Shown here: one piece after another, positions 40,190-52,174 of the stretch
How the letters are laid out: each line of letters opens with the position of its first letter
Numbering within the stretch: the stretch's first letter is position 1
NCBI RefSeq assembly: GCF_029633865.1
Contig: NC_079215.1
Location: 56,590,746 to 56,654,745, forward strand
Length of the DNA stretch: 64,000 nucleotides
Source: Lampris incognitus
Taxonomy: Eukaryota > Chordata > Actinopteri > Lampriformes > Lampridae
Reading direction: 5' to 3'
Notes under the pieces: model-generated
What the model saw: the letters and a program-made list of their open reading frames with translations, nothing else
Database searches by the model: none
What the model was told of the DNA's origin: nothing
Program-made: the position numbers and the translations under genes

Positions 40190-43100
40190 GACCACAATCA
40201 TTGGACTGACACTAAACAGACCTCATAAACAAATTCCCAGTAACTACAGATGCTTCAAATGAAAGATAAAATGAAACGAAATGGATATGTGCAAACTAGT
40301 TCAACTGCTGTGTGACAAGCAGAGAACAAGTCCGCCACTGCCCATCGGTCCTGCACCTACAGCGTTTTGTCAGGGTGGGTGTGTCGTGTTGGTCCCAGTG
40401 TTCACCCAGGCCGAACAAACAGCAGACACAATACAAAGAAGTACTTCAATGTGAAAAGAAAGGAAAACTGCTCTTCTCCAGATCTGCCAAGGCGTGTTCT
40501 AGCAGACTCAGAAGGTCGCTGGATAATCAGACAGATGCAAGCACACGGATGAAGAGGGCCTCAGCAGAATTAGTCCACACACATGTGAAGCATAAAATAA
40601 ACAATACATTACAGGGTCAATAACATTCAAGGGACTGCTATTTAGAAACGTCTGTATCTGAGATAAGAAGAAAATGGCATGGCGCCTCCTCATGAAACTC
40701 CAAAGTGAGTATGTCTGAAATCATCGCCGGACCAAAAGACCCAAGCCTAAGCGGATGTGGGTTAGCATTGTTTCACATGGCCCACAATCAACGTCTGTAG
40801 GCTGACACTGTTAAAAAATAAATCCAATATACAGCTGCAAATTTTTACACCAAGGAAATCACACATACGGTATATCACAAAGACTGCAGATCATTGAGAA
40901 CAAAATTAAAATGAGTTTAGGGTTTTGGTCAAAGTCTCATCACAAAATAAAAGGTACCATAGTCTAATCCCAGAGGGCCACCATGGCCTAAACATTTTAA
41001 AAATACAATCAGGAGCTTTATAAAGTGACATTTAAAATGACCATACAGCCATGGCTTTCAGACTGTATAGGAACTACAATACAGAACATGGTGCTAGGGC
41101 TCACACACAGAAAGCTCAATTAGAAAAAAAAAACCCCACCTTAAATTCGGGACTTATAAACCAAGAGTGGAACTATCTCTGACCTCACAGCATGTGATTG
41201 TACACTGCAACATCTGCTGTTGCTGCAAGATCACCTCTATATCCTCCAGTAGGATGTCTGTTAGAAAACAAAAACTTTAGGATTTCATTGTTCGCATAAA
41301 CAAGAATAAAAAACATTATATTCATGGTTATCGATCAAAACAAACTAAAAAGTAGACAAAGCCTCTTTTTTTTTCTTTTCCATTTTCAATTCAACCACAC
41401 CAGTAAAAGTCATTTACCTTTCTAAATACATAAGTTAACATTCAAATGTGGATTAACACTTAAAGCAGTAGCATTGTCATACTGGGAGGATGTGTGGAAC
41501 ATCAGCGCCAGCGTTCGCCACAAAGGACCGCCGGCTGGTAGCAGCATCGGTTTGAACCCCATTTGGTGATTATCTTCATTTCAAAGTCCAATTTGGTTCC
41601 TCATAAAAGAGCCTCTCAGCTTCAAACACAGTGATGTCCTGTTATAAGCTATGGCTTACAGTTCAGCTTTAGCGTACAGGGGGAAATAGTCGGCAATGTA
41701 ATCAACCTTTTTGTGATTGCGTGAAGGCTTAAAGGATGATGTGGGGGAAAAAAGTGAAATGTTCAAAATACTGTGTTTTTGTATACTTCATGTGTCACTA
41801 GGCCCTGAATTGAACTCTGCAAAGAATCTTTGCAGCCAGTACAAAAAGCAAGCGCTTTAGTCATAAGGGGTGTCTATAAACGTAATTAATGTGGACGTGC
41901 CGTGTTTTTAAATTACAAAAATAATTTGGTGTGCTTTTTTTTTCTCTGTGTGAATGTGTGGCAATTTGTGCGTAACTCGGTATTTTGTAAGGAGTCTTGA
42001 AAAACTCAGAAAAACACAGAATAGCAAACTGCTGCACATGTAATAATGATTCTTGCAAGGGCTAAGGCGGAGGCTGTGTCATATCTGTGCTGACTGGTGC
42101 TACCATGGCAACAATCCTTGCACTTCCTGTGTTGTTGTGGGAGCTTTTTTCGAGGACCTCTCCATTCATCTTCAGCTCACAGTGTATTAGGCTTGGATAT
42201 ATGTAGAGTAAGGGAAAATAGTTAATATCTTCTGAAAAAAAAATAGGCCCTGAGGAATATCCAATGTCTGTTTAGTCACTTCCTATTTCCTCTCACGTGA
42301 TGTGACAATTCTGAGGCGCAGAGGCTGCTGGACACAGGTATGGAGTTTGTGTAACAATCACAGTGTAGCCAATGGACACCCTTATCCTCTCTGCCAGTGA
42401 TGGGGTGATTTTCCGAGAGATCAGAGCTGATTTCAGTGCAACATACCACACTGCAGAGCAAGCAGCTAGCTAGTGCAACAAGACAGCTACCACCAACAAT
42501 TTCTACAGAACTACCATACAGGTACATTAATTTGAGAATATATAGGTACAAGAGGTGTTAGTCCTACGTAACATAATCAAGTCCCTGTGCCGGCCTCGCA
42601 TCTTTAAACAACATGACTCACTGACCACTCCTACAAAGAAAAGAAAAATCCATCAGTTCATCACTGTGATGCCAAAACTGTCTTTCCTATTCCACTTGCA
42701 GTTGGGCTCAGTAACACAGACAGAAGTTGTGACATACTGAGATGACTACACATAGCAGCGGTGGCTGACCATGTGCCACGGAGAGCCATGTGTATGCAGG
42801 TTTCCATTCCAACCCGACTCCACACCAGGTGATTTCACTGATACGTTCTTCCTCTTTGGTTGAAGGGTTGCTAATCAGAGAAATCACCTGGTGTGGAGTC
42901 TGGCTGGACCGAAAACCTGCATACACATGGCTCTCCATGGCACATGGTTAGCCACCCCTGGCATTACCTGTGGCATTACCTGTGGTGTGGGCCTTAGCCT
43001 GGCTAACCCATTGAAAAGCAACAGGCTGATATCACATTTCCAAAGCCAGGCTGCCCTCTGCCACAAAGTGAAAAAGCAGTTTTTGAGACAAGCGGATCCC

Positions 43101-43563
43101 AAATTCCTCATTGACTGCCTGTTGCAAACGATGAAAGGATCCAAATCTCAGACAAGGCTCAAGGAAAGAATGATGAGCTGGTTCAACTCTTTCCTCTTTC
43201 TCAAAGTCTTGAAAACTTGCCGAATCTAAAGTGAACACCAATACTTCCGGCAAGAAAAGAGTTTTATGCAACCCCGCTGCCACGTGGAGCACCACCTCAG
43301 CAGGAGGCACAAAGAGCCCGTTTTATAAGGAACGAAACCTTCGCAGTAAAATGGTACTGACACAGGAACATGTTGTGCAAGACAACCTGCCAACAATTTG
43401 TTTTGTTTTGTTTCTCTTAGATCACACTTGAGTTCAAGTAGCAGTATTTGCATTCCCTGAAATTACAACTTTCTCTCCCTGACTCCCAGCCTTCACCGTT
43501 CCCAGGATGTCACCCCTCACCCAGGGCTTCTGTAAGTCTCGTGTCTCCTTGTTTGCCCCATCC
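40190..43563 (-). other. NEURL1: Probable NEURL1 3' UTR
   Basis: Mostly unique, AT-rich sequence between the NEURL1 stop and the AATAAA at 40189-40184. Apart from one foldback element (42746-42961) it lacks the repeats seen on either side. The extent is inferred from sequence character and the signal, with no transcript evidence. Confidence 0.5.
42746..42961. mobile_element. Foldback (MITE-like) element in the probable NEURL1 3' UTR
   Basis: Two arms of roughly 70-85 bp in inverted orientation around a short AT-rich loop. Left arm begins near ggtggctgaccatgtgcca and includes cctgcatacacatggct-type sequence in reverse; right arm ends tggcacatggttagccacc. Arm identity is about 90% by eye. No transposase is present, so it would be non-autonomous. 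Confidence 0.8.
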
Positions 43564-43805
43564 TTACGTGCTGCGGTAGGTTTTGATGATGTCTTTGATC
43601 TGCCTCCTGCAGATCGGACAGCAGGCGTTGGACATCCTCTTTAGTCTGAGGCCGCAGGTGTAACACAGACACATGTGTCCACAGGCGTAGATGACCGTGT
43701 CCACCATGTTCTCGTAGCAGATGGAGCACTCGTCGGGCCATGCCCCACGGCCCGATGGGAAGGTAGGGGACTTGGGTAGGCTGATGGGTGAACTGGGGGT
43801 TGTCC
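43564..43805 (-). CDS. NEURL1: NEURL1 last exon, C-terminal RING finger
   Basis: A 242-nt coding part of the terminal exon; acceptor ccccccag before 43805, stop taa at 43566-43564. It encodes [13 protein letters not shown], then the [35 protein letters not shown] and [19 protein letters not shown]. The Cys/His ligands of the C3HC4 RING are all present, so catalytic competence (E2 recruitment) is expected. Human ends [11 protein letters not shown], so the C-terminus is the natural one. A Gly-rich WSDEC-like lead-in is replaced by GRGAWPDEC. Confidence 0.97.
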
Positions 43806-45089
43806 CTGGGGGGTAAATTGTCATAGTCATATAAAAAAAGGTGGGGAAAAGAGAGAATGTGACAGTCAGGTTTAAGCATGGATGTCACGTCAACCTTCAT
43901 CAACTGAACAGGTGCTCACTCGTACTCAATTCACAAAATGTGTACGTTGATAGATATATACAGTAAAACTATTTTCCCTTTGTTGTTTTATTTTTTCCCC
44001 CTTTTTCTCCCCAATTGTACTCGGCCAATTGCCCCACTCTTCCAAGCTGAGCGGTCCCAGCCGCTCCACCCCCTCTGCCAATCCGGGGTTGGGGGTGGGG
44101 GGCTGCAGACTACCACATGCCTCCTCCAACACATGTGGAGTCACCAGCCGCTTCTTTTCACCTGACAGTGAGGAGTTTCACCAGGGGGACGTAGCGCGTG
44201 GGAGGATCACACTATTCCCCCCAGTTCCCCCTCCCCATCGAACAGGCGCCCCGACTGGCCAGAGGAGGCACTAGTACAGCAACCAGGACACATACCCACA
44301 TCCGTAGGGTAGGGACGCTCGACCAAGCCGGGGGTAACACAGGGATTCAAACTGGCTACGTCACTCAGACCTATTTTTCCCTTTTAAAGGGCAAAAACAC
44401 CAGTGGAGTGAAGACACATGTCGTTTGGCTGTATCCTTCGCCAACAGTGTGTACAATAGTAAGAATGATGAATGTCTCAGTTCAAACCGGTATGCTGAAA
44501 GGCATATCATCACTAGCAGTTTACGTGGCCAACATGTGCCTCTCGCAGCACGTTCAAACACACATCATTTGAACGGGACCCATTGTCAGTTTACGTAATG
44601 GAGTTGTGTTACATAATTGCACGTGCCAAACATGAAATTTCCTTGTCCACATCCAGCTGTGGCAGCAGCTGGATGAGACCTAACAAAAAGGCCAGCCTGT
44701 GTTCCTAACAACCACAGGCTTACATCTGCTCCCCTTCCCCCTGCAAGTCCTAATCACACTCCTGTGGCGTGAGTGATTCCCTGCGATTGTGACAAGCTAG
44801 CGGGGCATCTTGCTGTACCTACCCCCTGTGGAGCTGCAGGGGGCAGCAGTGCACAGCCCTCCGTTCAGCACCGTGTCGGAGACGCCGCTGCCCAGGGCGG
44901 TGGAGGTGTGAGGGGAGGAGGAGGGCGAGCTGGGGCTGGATGGGGCCCTCGGTTCTGCCAGATGGGTCGAACCTGTTGGGTGCAGAGGCATGGATAGTAA
45001 TAGGTTTAGGTTGATATGACCCAAACTACTCGTTTACAGGGTAAACCATTACTACCCTGTATGTTCACTGATTACTGACACATATCACA

Positions 45090-45132
<43 letters not shown>

Positions 45133-48070
45133 TATATTATGTGACTCTGCTTTGTCTTATTTATTATTATTTCTTATCCAAAGGAGTTGAATCGAGTGTA
45201 ACTGGACTTGGTATATATCCGTGAAGACGTTTCGCCCCTCATCCAAGAGGCTTCCTCAGTTCGTGCCTTTCTGACTAGACCAAGCTAGTCTGCCTCTTGG
45301 ATGAGAGGCGAAACGTCTTCACGGATATATACCAAGTCAAGTTGCTCTTGATTCAACTCCTTTGGATAACCATGACCTGGATGAATGAGAACATTCACAG
45401 ACATTATTATTTCTTATTTTGTCTCAGTGATATTGCTGAAGACATTTTTATCATGTTTCCTTTTCTTTGCATTCCGACTCCCTTCTGTCCCATCGTATCG
45501 CTGTTCTCTTATCTTTGAAGGTTCTTCTCATTTTCCACAGTACTGTTCTGCTTCTTTACCTGTTGTCTTTCGGCTCTCAGCGAGAGAGAGAGAGAGAGAG
45601 AGAGAGCCGTCACGTCAGGTGTAAAACACAGTCATCAGTCAGGGAGAGCTCTTCCCTTTATGCTGATTTGTGAAAATAGCTGATTCAGGTTCTCTGTATG
45701 CGAGAGCATGTTTTAGCTTTTAGAAGACTGGAGATGTGTTTTAGAAGATGGTTGATGAGTTTAGGAAGACTGGAGATGTGTTTTAGGAGACTGAATATGT
45801 GTTTAAGAAGACGGGTGGTGTGTTTAAGAAGACTGGTGATGTCTTTTAGAGGACTGGTGATGTGTTTTAGAGGACTGGAGATGTGTTGTAGAGGACTGGA
45901 GATGTGTTGTAGAAGACTGGAGATGTGTTGTAGAAGACTGGAGATGTGTTGTAGAAGACTGGAGATGTGTTGTAGAAGACTGGAGATGTGTTGTAGAAGA
46001 CTGGTGGTGTATTTTAGAAGACTGGTGATGTCTTTTAGAGGACTGGTGATGTGTTTTAGAGGACTGGTGATGTGTTTTAGAGGACTGGTGATGTGTTTTA
46101 GAGGACTGGAGATGTGTTGTAGAAGACTGGAGATGTGTTGTAGAAGACTGGAGATGTGTTGTAGAAGACTGGAGATGTGTTGTAGAAGACTGGAGATGTG
46201 TTGTAGAAGACTGGTGGTGTATTTTAGAAGACTGGTGATGTGTTTTAGAGGACTGGTGATGTGTTTTAGAGGACTGGTGATGTGTTTTAGAGGACTGGAG
46301 ATGTGTTGTAGAAGACTGGAGATGTGTTGTAGAAGACTGGAGATGTGTTGTAGAAGACTGGAGATGTGTTGTAGAAGACTGGAGATGTGTTGTAGAAGAC
46401 TGGAGATGTGTTGTAGAAGACTGGAGATGTGTTGTAGAAGACTGGAGATGTGTTGTAGAAGACTGAAGATGAGTTTTAGAAGACTGCTGGTGTGTTTAAG
46501 AAGACTGAAGATGTGTTGTAGAAGACTGGAGATGTGTTGTAGAAGACTGGAGATGTGTTTTAGAAGACTGGAGATGTGTTGTAGAAGACTGGAGATGTGT
46601 TGTAGAAGACTGGAGGTGTGTTTTAGAAGACTGGAGATGTGTTGTAGAAGACTGGAGATGTGTTTTAGAAGACTGGAGATGTGTTGTAGAAGACTGGAGA
46701 TGTGTTTTAGAAGACTGGAGATGTGTTTTAGAAGACTGGAGATGTGTTTTAGAGGACTGGTGGTGTATTTTAGAGGACTGGTGGTGTATTTTAGAGGACT
46801 GGTGATGTGTTGTAGAAGACTGGAGATGTGTTTTAGAAGACTGGAGATGTGTTGTAGAAGACTGGAGATGTGTTTTAGAAGACTGGAGATGTGTTTTAGA
46901 AGACTGGAGATGTGTTTTAGAGGACTGGTGGTGTATTTTAGAGGACTGGTGGTGTGTTTTAGAGGACTGGTGATGTGTTTTAGAGGACTGGTGGTGTGTT
47001 TTAGAGGACTGGTGATGTGTTTTAGAGGACTGGTGGTGTGTTTTAGAAGACTGGAGATGTGTTTTAGAAGACTGGAGATGTGTTGTAGAAGACTGGAGAT
47101 GTGTTTTAGAAGACTGGAGATGTGTTTTAGAGGACTGGTGGTGTATTTTAGAGGACTGGTGGTGTGTTTTAGAGGACTGGTGATGTGTTTTAGGGGACTG
47201 GAGATGTGTTTTAGAGGACTGGTGGTGTGTTTTAGAGGACTGGTGGTGTGTTTTAGAGGACTGGTGATGTGTTTTAGAGGACTGGAGCTATGTTTAAGAA
47301 GACAGGCGATGTGTTTAAAAGTCTCAGTGATGCAGGACTGCCCCAGTCAGTCACATCACTGGTGTTGAATGTCTTGACCTGGTAAATGTTTTTGGGTTGT
47401 ACTAGAAAAACGGTGAGTAAATATAATGTAGACCTGGTGACAGGAGAAAAGCCCCTTGTCAGAGAATGAGGGATGTATTTTAATGCCCCGTTTCTTGGAA
47501 TTAAATGTGGGACAGCCAGGATGGATGAATCTCTAATCGAAGAAGGTCATTCAGGCAAGGATGGAGGTTTATTCATGACTACTCGCACGGAGAAACAAAT
47601 CAAGTTTGTTATATTCTCTAGGAGTTTTAATTGATTTATGATGTTGTGTTTTGCTTAATATCTGGTGAGAGGATGACCAATTTGTTTCTCTTCCATATGA
47701 ACACAATTGTTAATGTAACTAATTACGTAATTAATTAATTAATTAAACTCGATCGTTAATTCAATGAGATAAACTGTTTGCCTTGCTGTGTTTCTGTGAC
47801 TGTGGTGCGTGTAGGTGTGTGTGTGTGACTATGTGTGTGTGTGTAGGTGTGTGTGTGTGACTATGTGTGTGTGTAGGTGTGTGTGTAGGTATGTGTGTGT
47901 GTGTAGGTATGTGTGTGACTGAATGTGTGTAAGTGTGTGTGTAGGTATGTGTGTGACTGAATGTGTGTAAGTGTGTGACTGTGGTGTGTGTGTATGTGTG
48001 TGTGTGGGACTGTGGTGTGTGTGTGTGTGTTAGTTTGTGCGCGTGTGGTGTGTGTAGGTGTGCATGTGAC

Positions 48071-48111
<41 letters not shown>

Positions 48112-51100
48112 TGCACCCCAGCCAGAATGCTGGTGCTGGTGCTGGTGCTGGTGCTGGTGGGGATCCTGAAAGAGCGTCTCGGTGTTTTCAGACCTCCTCT
48201 GTTCATGTTTGTAACGCTCGACAAAACGGCGAAGCGTGTCAGACACGTGCCGTTGTTGCACACTCGGACATCTTTAAATTGCTGCACGGGGTGACCGTCA
48301 TCGCTATTCACTGCCTAATTAACATGCAAATTAGCTGTCTTCCAGAGGAGCTCGCGATCGTTCACAAAGAATTTCCACGAAGCCCTCGGATGCGTCTCAC
48401 CGTAAACGAGCTCACTTCAGTGGTCCCGCCTCCCACTCGCCGTGGGAAAATAGCACACAAACAACCGCACATCGGACGCCGGGCGGGCGGGCGGGCGGGC
48501 ATGGCGCGCCTTGACCCTTGAACCCGCCTTATTTCAGGATGAGGAAACAGATGCTGCGGCGCGCTCCACCGACGGCTGGGCTTTACGGCGCGTCTGCCTT
48601 CTTGGCCAGTTGGCAGGGAGAATGTGAAGTATGAGTCACCTGACGTGACCTCATCACCACCAACACCGACCGATGACGTCACGCTGACAGCTCTACGCCG
48701 TTAAAGCGTGCCGGATTGCCCCCCCTTCCCCCCATTTTCCATCTGCCCCCCCAGCCGGTGTGATGGATGCCCATGGCAGAGGTCGGCCATGGTTTTGTTT
48801 ATATGGACCAGCCAGCAGCGGGGGATGTCTGGCGTGTCTAGGGTAGCCCCCCCCCCCACCGGACCGCCGTATCCTGCCCTGAAGCCCTAATGGCATTTAA
48901 ATGCACCCAATAACCACGTGACACCAACTACAATCTCCAAATGTCTGTGTAAAAAATGTAAAAAACGAAAATAATGCTGCACTTTCTTTCTCATATTCTA
49001 GTTACAAGTCCTGCAACCCATACGACCACATGGGTCGTTTGCCCTCTAATACGACCCACAGGAGCGTTTCCTAAATTAGCGCCCCCTACCGGTGGCAGGA
49101 GATATGCCGCAGATCATTTTGGCCTCTGTGCATTGTGGGTCTTTAGCACAATTTGAGAACAATAGAATATGTAGTTAACATTACATCCCAATAGTAATGA
49201 TTGGTGCTGGAAGCCCCTTTCATGGCGTGACCTTAAAGAAAAAAATCTGTTATTTTTTTACAAGCTGGGTCTTGTTTTCATAGTTTGTACCCTCATGCAT
49301 ATCAGGTACAAGATCACCTTACTCACCAGCTCCATTGTGGCCGACACTGGTGTTGGATTTCCCATAAGACACTTTGGTGAAGCTGAGTACAGTGGAGCTC
49401 CTGTATATCCAAGATCTCCGAATGAAGCTGGTCAGTAAAATGATATCATACCTGATTTGCACAATAGCAAAAAGCTATGAAATAAGACCCGGGGGTGTAA
49501 AAAGAATGAGAGTATCCTTTAATGTGCCCCCTGCGAGTTCCCTCTCTGTTCTTACAGCCACAGCCTGCCACAGCAATGCTGACAAATCTGCCAGAACTTG
49601 GAGAGTCCAACATTTTGCTTTTAAATGATGAGCCGTGTCTTTCTTCCCTGGCTGAACATTAGTTATAGTTATTTTATAGTTATTTTATAGGGCTCAGGCC
49701 AGGCTGACTCCTACAGCATCTCGGTGCAATGTTCACCCTGACGACTCTGAAGTGTTCTATATAAAGGTGTGTGTTGTGCTTTAGGAGAAAGGTTAAGCCT
49801 CACGACTTTTAATGTTTGCATGCCAGTGGTTACCCTGGTGATCCCGAGCGCTTGCTAGTCTCGGCGTGCATGATTTCCAGCTGCCCAGTATAACATGATT
49901 GTAACATGATTATAACATGATATAACATGACTACAACACGATGTAACATGGATACAACATGACTACAACATGATGTAACACGATTATAACATGATGTAAC
50001 ATGATTACAACATGATGTAACATGACTACAACATGATGTAACATGACTACAACATGATGTAACATGATGTAACACGATTATAACATGATGTAACATGACT
50101 ACAACATGATGTAACATGACTACAACATGATGTAACATGATGTAACACGATTATAACATGATGTAACATGATTACAACATGATGTAACATGATATATGAT
50201 ATAACATGATGTAGCATGATTATAACATGACGCGACATGTTACCATGATGTAACATGACGTAACACGATTTTAACATGATGTAACATGATTACAACATGA
50301 TGTAACATGATATATGATTATAACATGATGTAACATGATTATAACATGACGTGACATGTTACCATGATGTAAAATGACGTAACACGATTTTAACATGATG
50401 TAACACGATTACAACATGATGTAACATGATATATGATTTTAACATGATGTAACATGATTATCACATGATTAAACATGATTATAACATGTTTAGAACATGA
50501 TATAACATAATTGTAACATGGTGTAACATGATGTAGCATGTTTATAACTTGACGTAACATGCTAACATGATGTAACATGATTGTAACATGATTGTAACAT
50601 GGTGTAACATCCTAACACGATGTAATATGATGTCATATGATTATAACATGATTTTAACATGACGTAATATGCTAACATGATGTAACATTATCATAACATG
50701 GTGTAACAGAATGTAATATAATTATAACATGATATTACATGATGTAACATGATTATAACATGATGTAACATGATTATAACATGATTATAACAAGCTGTAA
50801 CATGCTTATAACACGGTTTTAACATGACGTAACATGCTAACATTATGTAACATGATGTAGTATGATTATAACATGATTATAACAAGATGTAACATGATTA
50901 TAACATGACGTAACATGACGTGGCATGTGAGGAATCCAGCACACTTTACAGCTCAGTGGCTGTCCAGTATTTAAGTGACTCCATGTGGAATTGTGGTAAT
51001 TAATGTAGAAAAAGTAAGAGATGTTTAACTAATATTAACCCGATGTTAACCCATAACATTGTGCTAATCTGTGAAGGCGAGGCAGCACAAAGCCCATCAA

Positions 51101-52084
51101 GTTTACAAAAAACCCACCTTATTCAAAGTCTATGCCTTCAGAAAGTCCCCGTCATAATGTTTTGTTTTGTTTTTTTAACTTATTTGTTTTGGTGCTGTTG
51201 GGTCCGTAGTGATACAAAAGTGCTGGGACACAGATGACCACTTTTCACTCTGCCATCACAGGGTGGTTGCCTGGATGCTTTAAAATGTTATTCAATCTTT
51301 ATTTAGACAGGTAATATTGAGACATTGTCAAGAAAACAGCAGCAATACAGCACACACACACACACACACACGCACACACACGCACACAGGACACACACAC
51401 AGGACATTCAATACGGAGACGAGACATAACATTAACGATAGCAGTGATATGTGTAAAATTGCCAAAATGGTCGTCAGATATTTCAAATACAATGGGTGGT
51501 CAGCAGAGAAGGGTACGGTAACAGTTCTGCTGGAGACGACCGAGGGTTTGATGGCGCAGAACGAGCCGAAGAAAGGCAGAAAGCGAGGCTGGTTAGTTTT
51601 CTTCTTCTTCTTCTTCTTCTATTTCTTATTTTAGGTTCACAGTTGGTCTGCAAGCGTGACCGCGAGCACTGGCATGAGCGCATCCCTCGTGGACCTGAAG
51701 CCTGGTTCTCTCCATGCCCCTCCCTCATTCCTCCTTCCCTCTGCCCTGTGTGTGTGTGTGTGTTAATCCCCGAGGCAGGCGGCTCCCCTCCATGCGGGAC
51801 AGCTGAGCGGGGATCCGTGAAGCCCGGCCCTGATCCCGCCTGTTCATCACCAGATTAACCGGACCCGTGTGAACAGCTGTGAGGCACACTCCAGCCCTGC
51901 TTCTATCTCTGGCGCACATTTCTCCCCCTCCCCTTTTTTTCCTAGCCATGCATCCATCACTTCATCCACCCATCCATCAGTCAATCAATCCATCCACACC
52001 ATTGAACGAGGGCGCCCACTACAAGGGGGTCACCTCTAAAAAACCATCTGCAGTGGAATGTATGCAGAACATCTGACACTAGGG

Positions 52085-52174
<90 letters not shown>

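Noticed and set aside
45711..47315. CRISPR-like regular repeats
   Set aside because: Units are contiguous with no unique spacers, and the genome is eukaryotic. It is a minisatellite.
45698..47368. A 556-codon open frame on + (Cys/Arg-rich heptads)
   Set aside because: It is produced by the 21-bp tandem repeat, whose units lack stops in this frame. There is no domain, no splice context and it is antisense to NEURL1.
49830..50578. Minus-strand frames rich in His-His-Val-Val-Met-Leu
   Set aside because: Translation of the ACATGAT minisatellite; no coding evidence.
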